From assembly GCA_017889345.1 (NCBI GenBank), contig JAGHEJ010000041.1, forward strand, positions 29,138 through 93,137: a DNA stretch of 64,000 nucleotides. Reading direction: 5' to 3'. The notes under the pieces were generated by a model that did not search any database, was not told where the DNA came from, and saw only the letters and a list, made by a program, of their open reading frames with translations. Of the stretch, positions 25,906-32,787 are shown piece after piece. The translations under genes were made by a program, and so were the position numbers. This DNA is from Clostridiales bacterium. Its GTDB lineage: Bacteria; Bacillota; Clostridia; Clostridiales; Clostridiaceae. How positions within the stretch are numbered: position 1 is the stretch's first letter; the number at the start of each line of letters is the position of its first letter.

Positions 25906-27075
25906 TTATTCTTCTCCATAAAATTCTTCATATATTTCATACATTAACTCAATTGCTCCAGCATAACTTTCGTCACTAATTTCTCCATTTTCATACATAG
26001 TATTTAAAATATTCTCATCAATTGCTCCAACTCTTATTCCATAATCATAAAGTATCAACTCTTCACTAGTTAAATATCCTTCTTGAACTAATCTATGATT
26101 TAAAGCTGTTTCTTCATCCATAACCATACTTTCATCAAACTCTACAGCATCTTCTGATAAAAACTCCCCTACAACTCCTACTCCATGAGCAACTAGATCT
26201 TCATAAACAACATTTTCCTCATCGCTTAAATCATTTGAATTCTCTTCAAAAGATAATTCAAATTTTGGTGTAGTAGAATTCCCTGTCTTATTAGTATGAT
26301 CTTTTAAACTATTTTGTGGTTTTTTATTTTGAGTTTCTTGTTTATTTGATTCTGTTTTATTAGTTGTATTTTGAGTAGTGTTCTCTCCTTTATTATTTCC
26401 ATTTGTTTGTGTAGTTTCTCCTGTTGTTGTGTGAATTACTGGTGGCTTAGTTTCATTTGTAACATCTGTGACTTCATCTTGCATCTCAGTATTATCTACT
26501 TCTTCATTTAATTCTACAGTCTCTTCTACCTCTTCAGAAATATTTTCAACAACTTCTTCTTCCTCAACCTCATCTGCTACTCCAAATCCTCCAACTTGTA
26601 TTCCTTTAGGAGGTGCTGGTGGCTTATTTAATTTTCCACTATTTGTTTTAACACCATTTGATCTGCTTCCTTGAGATCCTTGATTAACTAAATCCGCATT
26701 ATTAGCTATTGAAATATCTATTTCTTTTCCTGTTTCTTCTTCTGCTTCTTGTCCAACCCTTACATTATGTTCTGATGAATTCTCTAATTGTTCTCTCATT
26801 TTTGCTTGTCTAGCTTCTTCTTCTGCTTGTTTTTTTGCTGCTTCTTCTGCCCTCCACTGCTGGTCAGCACTTACTGCAGTTTGAGCAATACCTGCTCCAA
26901 CACTCACAACTGTAGTTACAAGAGTAACAATCAATCCTATCAAAGCATCAGATTCTTTTGGTTTTTGTCCTCCTACAGTAACAGCTCCAGTTATACTAGC
27001 AGCTGTTGCAAGTAACGCTGCTTTCTTTAAAATTTTCTTCCTTGAAGTTTCATTAGTATTATTTACTCTTTCCAT
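25906..27075 (-). CDS. Low-complexity envelope protein C (third gene of surface operon)
   Basis: I do not recognise a named family for this 389-residue protein. The N-terminus SRKKILKKAALLATAASITG is a signal-like segment shared with the two preceding genes. A second hydrophobic stretch (LIGLIVTLVTTVVSVGAGIA, about 45-65) is followed by a charged coiled coil (EEAAKKQAEEEARQAKMREQ). Then come acidic and Asn/Thr/Lys-rich linkers. The last 57 residues (from Gly333, GYLTSEELILYDYGI) align without gaps to the C-termini of its two neighbours. Topology suggests one or two membrane anchors with a long exposed chain. The ATG follows GGGAGG. Confidence 0.82.
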   Translation of the reverse strand: MERVNNTNETSRKKILKKAALLATAASITGAVTVGGQKPKESDALIGLIVTLVTTVVSVGAGIAQTAVSADQQWRAEEAAKKQAEEEARQAKMREQLENSSEHNVRVGQEAEEETGKEIDISIANNADLVNQGSQGSRSNGVKTNSGKLNKPPAPPKGIQVGGFGVADEVEEEEVVENISEEVEETVELNEEVDNTEMQDEVTDVTNETKPPVIHTTTGETTQTNGNNKGENTTQNTTNKTESNKQETQNKKPQNSLKDHTNKTGNSTTPKFELSFEENSNDLSDEENVVYEDLVAHGVGVVGEFLSEDAVEFDESMVMDEETALNHRLVQEGYLTSEELILYDYGIRVGAIDENILNTMYENGEISDESYAGAIELMYEIYEEFYGEE

Positions 27076-27104
27076 TTTATTTTCCTCCCTGAATTAAACT
27101 AATC

Positions 27105-29177
27105 CTAAATTTTTCCACTTTTTTCGTATGTGTCTAAAAGTTCTAATACAACATTTAATTGTTCCTGTGTTAATTGACCAGCATCTGCCATACTCTTTGC
27201 AGTATTTGTATTAATCTTTGAAGAAACTATTAAGTTAACTATCGAATCATATTCTCTAGGAGTAAATATTCCATCTTCAACACTTTGATGAGAAGAGGCT
27301 TTTGTTGCAGCGTCCTCGTATGCAGATTTATCATATGCTTTTGCCCCATAGTTACCACTTTGATTTATTGGAGTATCTCCTCCAAAATTACTATCTACAT
27401 ACATTCCTCCATATCCAGCACCACCAGATACTCCTACAACAGAATTAATTGAGCCTGATGGATGAAAATTACCATCTGGATCAAAATATCCACTTCCATC
27501 ATCTAATATTAAGTTTCCATCTTTATCTATTGTTCCAACTCCATCTACATCAATTTCTCCATCTGGTTTTATTACACCACTACCATCTGGTAAATGTAGA
27601 TTTCCATTTTGGTCAACCCAACTTCCATCTGGATAAGTTACAATTCCCGTTACAACATTAAGTTCACTTCCATCTGGAAGAACTATAACCCCTCTATCTG
27701 GATCATAAGTTCCACCTAATTGAGCTGCTAATTTTTCATACTCCTCTTTCTGCTGATTTTTCATAAGTTCTTCTTGAGCTTTTATAGCATCTTCTTGAAG
27801 TTTTTGTTGCATTGATAAAGATTGTTGTCCTTGAAGTATACCAGCTATTGAAGTTCCTAGGAATGCAACTGTACTTACAATACCAATAACTCCCACAATT
27901 TTTCCAAATTTATCTGATCCACCTTTAGGTGGTGTTGTATTATTTGTTGTATTATTCGTTGTTGTTGAAGTTATTCTATTATTATTTACAGTGTTATCTC
28001 CTTCTAATGAACGTGATGCATGTGTTCCTGATGTTGTCGCTCCTTTTAATGATCCTCTATTAGAATCTGGTCCATCTGGACCATCTGGATCATTTGTTCC
28101 TGGCTTATTTGTATTTGGTTTTCCTGTAGTACCATTTGTTCCTGGTCCATCTGGATCATTTGCTCCTGATTTATTTCCTTGATTATTATTTGGTTTATTA
28201 TTATTTGGTTTATTATTATTTCCATTAGAATTTGGCTTACTTGTATTTCCTCCAAGTGTTGGTTTACCATTATTTGTTCCTGGTCCGTCTGGATCATTTG
28301 CTCCAGGCTTGTTTCCTTGATTATTATTTGGTTTATTTGCACTTGTATTTCCTCCAAGTGTTGGCTTACCACTGCTTGATCCTGAACTTGTTCCACTTGA
28401 ATTTGGTTTACTTGTACTTGAGTTTCCTCCAAGTGTTGGCTTACCACTGCTTGATCCTGAACTTGTTCCACTTGAATTTGGTTTACCACCTGTTTGAGTT
28501 ATTACTGGTTGCTTATTTGAGTTTGATCCTCCACTTGTATTTGGTTTATTTGTTTGAGATGAATTATTCATATTAGGCTTACTTGGAGCAGTTGTTCCTG
28601 AACCAGATGAAGTATTTGGTTTTGGTGGTGCTGTTGGTTTTCCTCCTCCTCCATTCATACCTTCAAATTTATTTACTAAATTACCTGTATTTCCTGGCTT
28701 TATACCAGTTCCTTCTAAATTTGGCTTATTTGAACCTGTATTTGGTTTAGCTGGAGGTTTAACTGCATTATTTGTTGGTGGCTTAGTAGTAGTTGTTGGT
28801 GGTTTAACTGTATTACTTGTAGGTGGCTTAGTAGTAGTTGTTGGTGGTTTAACTGTATTACTTGTAGGTGGTTTTGTTACCGGTGGCTTAACCACACTTG
28901 TTGTTGGTGGCTTCACTACAGGTGAAGTTGGTCTATATCCTCCAGTTGATCCTACAAACCCTCCCCCAGGTCTTAAAGAAGGTGTTGATGGTGGTTTAAC
29001 TGTTGGAGGCTTCATCATAGCTGAAGTTTTCTTTATCTCTGCTAAACTTGATCCTCCGATACTTGCAATTCCAACAAAAGCTGTTGCCATTGCCATTTTA
29101 TTTAAAAACTTTTTTCGTTTTAAAAGCTCTAATTGTTCTTGACTCTTATCATTTTGCTTCTTATCATTTGATTTCAT
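27105..29177 (-). CDS. Low-complexity envelope protein B (second gene of surface operon)
   Basis: The 690-residue protein has the shared N-terminal signal-like block KRKKFLNKMAMATAFVGIAS. A Pro/Thr/Lys region (repeats of KPPTTTTKPPTSNTV) and a long Asn/Gly/Ser/Lys/Pro region (about 50-400) follow. A hydrophobic helix IVGVIGIVSTVAFLGTSIAG (about 430-450) precedes a coiled coil (LSMQQKLQEDAIKAQEELMK). Next is a beta-like repeat region built of PDGS and DxxGN units (DGSGYFDPDGNFHPSG, about 485-580). The C-terminal domain from Gly636 (GIFTPREYDSIV) is common to all three genes. Extracellular stalk proteins look like this, but no known family matches. The ATG follows AAGGAGGG. Confidence 0.85.
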   Translation of the reverse strand: MKSNDKKQNDKSQEQLELLKRKKFLNKMAMATAFVGIASIGGSSLAEIKKTSAMMKPPTVKPPSTPSLRPGGGFVGSTGGYRPTSPVVKPPTTSVVKPPVTKPPTSNTVKPPTTTTKPPTSNTVKPPTTTTKPPTNNAVKPPAKPNTGSNKPNLEGTGIKPGNTGNLVNKFEGMNGGGGKPTAPPKPNTSSGSGTTAPSKPNMNNSSQTNKPNTSGGSNSNKQPVITQTGGKPNSSGTSSGSSSGKPTLGGNSSTSKPNSSGTSSGSSSGKPTLGGNTSANKPNNNQGNKPGANDPDGPGTNNGKPTLGGNTSKPNSNGNNNKPNNNKPNNNQGNKSGANDPDGPGTNGTTGKPNTNKPGTNDPDGPDGPDSNRGSLKGATTSGTHASRSLEGDNTVNNNRITSTTTNNTTNNTTPPKGGSDKFGKIVGVIGIVSTVAFLGTSIAGILQGQQSLSMQQKLQEDAIKAQEELMKNQQKEEYEKLAAQLGGTYDPDRGVIVLPDGSELNVVTGIVTYPDGSWVDQNGNLHLPDGSGVIKPDGEIDVDGVGTIDKDGNLILDDGSGYFDPDGNFHPSGSINSVVGVSGGAGYGGMYVDSNFGGDTPINQSGNYGAKAYDKSAYEDAATKASSHQSVEDGIFTPREYDSIVNLIVSSKINTNTAKSMADAGQLTQEQLNVVLELLDTYEKSGKI
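27460..27720 (-). repeat. Degenerate PDGS / DxxGN repeat region in protein B
   Basis: Roughly 15-codon units encode DGS-x-x-x-D-x-x-G-N/x-type strands (for example SWVDQNGNLHLPDGSG and GTIDKDGNLILDDGSG). They resemble the YD-like 15-residue repeats of protein A, indicating shared ancestry of this segment. Confidence 0.65.
28351..28485 (-). repeat. Perfect 60-bp direct repeat (75-bp period) in protein B
   Basis: The 60 bases at 28351-28410 recur identically at 28426-28485, in frame (period 25 codons). They encode the KPNSSGTSSGSSSGKPTLGG unit. Identity extends to synonymous positions, so the duplication is recent or maintained by recombination. Confidence 0.88.
28753..28880 (-). repeat. 45-bp tandem repeat, about 2.8 copies, in protein B
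   Basis: Units beginning at 28753, 28798 and 28843 encode the 15-residue KPPTTTTKPPTSNTV motif. The copies differ at only a few bases. Confidence 0.82.
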
Positions 29178-29227
29178 GTTCTCTTCCCTCCTTGAATAGA
29201 TATCTCTTCCTTGAAAAATTTTTAAAA

Positions 29228-31021
29228 TTAAAACCCTCCATTAGTTTGGAAATGTTTTAAAATTTCAAGAGCAGCATTTGATTGCTCTAAAGTAAGAACT
29301 CCCTGCTCGTACATATATTCAATCGTAAAGAAATTAATTTTACCGCCTTCTATATTCTCTTTTATCGACTGAAGTTCTCTGTGAGTGAAGACCCCTTCAC
29401 TAATAAATTTTTCAAATATATCTTGATCTCTAACTAATGTTGCTTCTTCAACTCCTAATTCAAATATTTTCTCATTACTTTCTCCTTCTACGTCATCATA
29501 GTAAGTTGAATAAGTACTTCTCCTAGTTTCATCAGTATTTTTCTCTATTACAACAGCATCTTCATATCGTTCCTCTTCTTCGCTATCTCCAAACTCTCCA
29601 GAATTTTCTATAAAGTTTCCATCTTTGTCATAATATCCATCTTCATCAGCTGGATAGAAATTTCCATCTTTATCGTAATATCCCGTTCCATCTGATAAAT
29701 GAAAATTACCATTTTTATCTAAATATCCTGTTCCATCTGAATAATAAAAATTCATATCCTTATCATAATATCCAGATCCATCAGCTAAGTGGAAATTACC
29801 CTCTTTATCAACGTATCCCGATCCATCAATTAATTGGAAATTTCCATCTTCATCATAATACCCTTGTACAGTATTTCCATTTACTTCACCTTCTTCAATT
29901 TGAGAACCACCTTCTTCATAACTACCTTCTCCTGATGAATCTCCTCCTGTCATACCCTGTTGAGCTGCATACATAGCTTCCTGTGCTTTTAACATTTCTC
30001 TATCATGTTCATGCTGCTTTTGTTGCATTTTTTCTTGAGCTGCTATTGATTCTTCTTGAAGTCTTTGTTGAAGTTCCATACTTTGAGCTGTTTGAACTGC
30101 TCCTGCAATACCTGATGCTAAGAATCCTAATCCCATAACGTTTGATGCAATTGCTGATCCTACTTGAACCTTATCTGTCTTTTCAGGTTTTAAACTTTGA
30201 TCAAGATCTGTTTTATTTCCATTTGTTGAGCTAGGTGGCTTATCTGGTGTTGTATCTGTTTTATTTCCATTTGTTGAACTAGGTGATTTATCTGGTGTTG
30301 TATTTGGTTTATTATTTGTTGAGTTATTCGGTTTATTGTTAGTTGAACTGCTTGGTTTATTAGTATTTGTGTTATTTCCATTTGGTTTCGATGGAGAATT
30401 TGTTGGCTTTGATGGTCCATTTGTTGGTTTCGACGGAGAATTCGTTGGCTTTGACGGTCCATTTGTTGGTTTCGATGGAGAATTCGTTGGCTTTGATGGT
30501 GGTTTTACTGAATTACCTGTTGATGTATTTGGTTTTGATGTGCTTCCATTATTAACAGGTTTCTTTATTGTATTTCCTGTCTGACTTGATGAAGATGATG
30601 AAGATGAACTTCCAGGTTTTTTTATTGTATTTCCCGTTGAACTTGATGGTGGTTTACTTGTAGATGATCCTCCACTTGGCTTTGATGTAGTTGATCCTCC
30701 TCCTACAGGTTTATTTACATTTGAAGAACTTAAAGAACTACCTCCTGGTTTTGACGAACTTGACGCCCCTCCTACAGGTTTATTTGAACTTGATGAACTT
30801 GAACTTCCTCCTGGCTTTGATGTTGGTGGCTTTGTTGGCTTCGGTGGTTTTGGTGGTTTTTTTATCGGTACTTTAAATTTTGCTTGAGCTTCATACTGAG
30901 GTATATCCGCTAAGGTTACACCTGTTATAGTTGCAAGAGTAGTTGCTACCCCTAATGCTTTTAAAAATTTCTTTCTATGATTTTTTCTATCTTTATTTAA
31001 ATCATTCGTATCCCTACTCAT
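29228..31021 (-). CDS. Low-complexity envelope protein A (first gene of surface operon)
   Basis: The 597-residue protein starts with a basic stretch and the signal-like HRKKFLKALGVATTLATITG. A Lys/Pro/Ser/Asn-rich stalk follows (about 48-285, with SPSKPTNGPSKPTN repeats). A hydrophobic helix IASNVMGLGFLASGIAGAV (about 297-315) leads into a coiled coil (MELQQRLQEESIAAQEKMQQ). Six 15-residue repeats of GYYDKDGNFY-type come next (about 385-475), then an acidic linker. The shared C-terminal domain starts at Gly543 (GVFTHRELQSIKENI). The first gene of the operon, its ATG follows CAAGGAGG, and its promoter lies in 31022-31107. Likely an exposed, anchored structural protein; function unknown. Confidence 0.85.
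   Translation of the reverse strand: MSRDTNDLNKDRKNHRKKFLKALGVATTLATITGVTLADIPQYEAQAKFKVPIKKPPKPPKPTKPPTSKPGGSSSSSSSNKPVGGASSSSKPGGSSLSSSNVNKPVGGGSTTSKPSGGSSTSKPPSSSTGNTIKKPGSSSSSSSSSQTGNTIKKPVNNGSTSKPNTSTGNSVKPPSKPTNSPSKPTNGPSKPTNSPSKPTNGPSKPTNSPSKPNGNNTNTNKPSSSTNNKPNNSTNNKPNTTPDKSPSSTNGNKTDTTPDKPPSSTNGNKTDLDQSLKPEKTDKVQVGSAIASNVMGLGFLASGIAGAVQTAQSMELQQRLQEESIAAQEKMQQKQHEHDREMLKAQEAMYAAQQGMTGGDSSGEGSYEEGGSQIEEGEVNGNTVQGYYDEDGNFQLIDGSGYVDKEGNFHLADGSGYYDKDMNFYYSDGTGYLDKNGNFHLSDGTGYYDKDGNFYPADEDGYYDKDGNFIENSGEFGDSEEEERYEDAVVIEKNTDETRRSTYSTYYDDVEGESNEKIFELGVEEATLVRDQDIFEKFISEGVFTHRELQSIKENIEGGKINFFTIEYMYEQGVLTLEQSNAALEILKHFQTNGGF
29600..29870 (-). repeat. Six 45-bp (15-residue) YD-like repeats in protein A
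   Basis: Each unit encodes GY(Y/V/L)DK(D/E/N)GNF plus six residues ending D-G-S/T. The spacing is exactly 15 residues across consecutive units. The Asp-x-Asp-Gly-Asn pattern could bind calcium or form a beta-solenoid. Confidence 0.85.
30384..30503 (-). repeat. 42-bp tandem repeat, about 2.8 copies, in protein A
   Basis: Units starting at 30384, 30426 and 30468 encode 14 residues of the SPSKPTNGPSKPTN type. They differ only by synonymous GAT/GAC and TTT/TTC-type changes. Confidence 0.85.
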
Positions 31022-31116
31022 ATATTTCCTCCTTGAAAATTTTTATTTACAAATTCAAATCTCTATTTTTCTCTTACTTATTTATCGTACGTATGTTAAA
31101 TTTTTTTACAAAAAAA

Positions 31117-31145
31117 AATGAAAACTTGAAATTCAAGTTTTCATT
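31117..31145 (-). terminator. Intrinsic terminator of the M28-like gene
   Basis: A 14-bp perfect stem AATGAAAACTTGAA / TTCAAGTTTTCATT with a 1-nt centre sits directly at the stop codon, with a long U-run on the minus strand. It separates the M28-like gene from the surface operon. Confidence 0.88.
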
Positions 31146-32614
31146 TAATCTTTTTTATTTAAAATTGAAAAAATTATTCTAAGTAAAATATATATAACAA
31201 CTAACACACCTAAAGTTATGGATAAATTCTTTATCATTTTATCATTTTTATCCATACTATCTTCTTCAGTTCCATTTCCTTCTACTAAATAGTCAAATAA
31301 TAATTTTTTAACTCCTACATTAAATCCACTTTCACTAATATCTTTTCGAGTGCTTTCATAAATATCCGTAAATTCTTCTCTATAAGTATAAGTATCTATC
31401 TCATCATTTACAAATACAAATTCTCCGTTAGAATCAAAGTTAAATTCAAACTCATTTATATTTTTTAAAAATTTAATCTCTTGAGAAGCAGAAACCTCAA
31501 CCTTATAAGATCCATTTTCTAATTTATCGAAAATTACAATGGAATTTTCATCTGATTTTTTTGTTTTAATTTTCTTTCCATCTTTGTATAAAGTATAAGT
31601 TATCTCTCCAACTTTAGAAATATTTTCCTCAGTTAAAGATGTAATTATCTTTATACTTTTGTCTTCTCTTACTAAAAATTTATAAATAAGCTCACTTGCA
31701 TTATTTAAATTTTCAGAAACTCTATCTTCAAAAGTTTCCATAATATCTGCATAATTATTATACTTACTTCCATCTATAATTCCCAAACCTTCCCCCGTTG
31801 GATCATCAGGTATTTGAAATTCAGATGAAATAGATTCCCATGAAGTTGCTTCCATAAATCCATAAGGAACATTACTATATTTAAATGGAACTTGGTCTCC
31901 TATATCATATCCAACACCTTCTGGAATTAAAAATTCTTCCATAGCTGGACTCGTAAATAATTTAATATTATTTTCCTTTGCTATTTCTAACAATTCATCT
32001 CTTACAAATCCTTTCGCTCCTTCATTTCCATAAATATACAATTCTTTTCCACTTCCAAGATTTGTAATATTTAAAAAGCACATTATCTTGTTTAAATCTT
32101 CCTGTGATCTTGTAGAAACATAATGAGTCGCTCCAATATTTCCTTGCTTTCCTGCTCCAAATAAAACAAACTTAACTGTGTAAGGTAACTCTATTTCCTT
32201 AATTTTATTTGCAATTTCAAGAAGGAGAGAAACCCCTGTTGCACCTTCAAATCCTGTACTTCCTTTTACATCTGATGAATCATAAGAGGCTCCAATTAAA
32301 ATTTCTAAATCACTTTGTCCAGGTTTAGTGGCAATAATATTATGAGATAAAAAATCTCCCTGTTCAAAATTTAAAATCGTATTATCTGGAAACAATATTT
32401 CTTCAAATACGGTATCATATCCCATATCTCTAAAAAGTCTTCCTAAATAATCTGCTGTATAAACCTCTCCTTCTGTAAACGCAACTCTCTGTATTCTACA
32501 AAGCTGCTCTAAAATCTTCACAGCATCATCTCCAAAAGATGTTGCACTTGTAAAAGATCCTAAACAAAATACAAATAGAGAGATAAGAACAAAAAATTTA
32601 TAAATTCTCTTCAA
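31145..32614 (-). CDS. Membrane-anchored M28-type peptidase homologue lacking its metal site
   Basis: The 489-residue protein has a signal peptide (FFVLISLFVFCLGSFTSATS), an M28 aminopeptidase-like domain (about 30-330), an extracellular beta-rich region, and a C-terminal membrane helix (LGVLVVIYILLRIIFSIL, about 466-483). The M28 fold aligns well, but the five key positions are changed. The ligand His is Ser110 (GASYDS); Asp is Glu123 (FEGATG); the Glu-Glu pair is Gly155-Lys156 (FGAGKQG); Asp is Thr184 (NITNLG); His is Gln241 (GDQVPF). It should not be a peptidase. The start is TTG 32614 after AAGGATGAG. It lies just upstream of the surface operon but has its own terminator. Confidence 0.85.
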   Translation of the reverse strand: MKRIYKFFVLISLFVFCLGSFTSATSFGDDAVKILEQLCRIQRVAFTEGEVYTADYLGRLFRDMGYDTVFEEILFPDNTILNFEQGDFLSHNIIATKPGQSDLEILIGASYDSSDVKGSTGFEGATGVSLLLEIANKIKEIELPYTVKFVLFGAGKQGNIGATHYVSTRSQEDLNKIMCFLNITNLGSGKELYIYGNEGAKGFVRDELLEIAKENNIKLFTSPAMEEFLIPEGVGYDIGDQVPFKYSNVPYGFMEATSWESISSEFQIPDDPTGEGLGIIDGSKYNNYADIMETFEDRVSENLNNASELIYKFLVREDKSIKIITSLTEENISKVGEITYTLYKDGKKIKTKKSDENSIVIFDKLENGSYKVEVSASQEIKFLKNINEFEFNFDSNGEFVFVNDEIDTYTYREEFTDIYESTRKDISESGFNVGVKKLLFDYLVEGNGTEEDSMDKNDKMIKNLSITLGVLVVIYILLRIIFSILNKKD

Positions 32615-32747
32615 CTATTCTCATCCTTCCCAATTTCTAATTACATTCAACAACTTTTAAAATTTATTTACTCTTTGTTATTTTGAAACTTTTAGTTAAT
32701 ATTATACTTTATATTTTAAAATTTAGTAAATAATTTTAAATAAAAAT

Positions 32748-32777
32748 AAAGGTAGTTAATTCCTCTTAACTACCTTT
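32748..32777 (-). terminator. Intrinsic terminator of the ndpA-pepF-pepF operon
   Basis: A 12-bp stem AAAGGTAGTTAA / TTAACTACCTTT with a 6-nt loop lies 10 bp past the pepF stop, and a U-rich tail follows on the minus strand. Confidence 0.85.
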
Positions 32778-32787
32778 TTGAAAATTT

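Noticed and set aside
28040..28580. Long plus- and minus-strand reading frames across the repeat region
   Set aside because: They are frame shadows of the in-frame repeats of protein B. They lack ribosome sites and have highly biased composition.
28200..28900. CRISPR array from the direct repeats
   Set aside because: The repeats are in frame, tandem or overlapping, with no unique spacers of constant size, and there are no cas genes.
30180..30600. Plus-strand frames over the protein A stalk repeats
   Set aside because: Same cause: shadows of a codon-periodic repeat.
29228..31021. Tat signal peptides on the three surface proteins
   Set aside because: The motif has RKK or KK in place of the twin arginines in a Tat consensus; Sec-type export or a plain anchor is more likely.
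31145..32614. M28-like gene as a decaying pseudogene
   Set aside because: The reading frame, signal peptide, anchor and fold-defining segments are all intact; only active-site residues are changed, which points to a retained non-enzymatic role.
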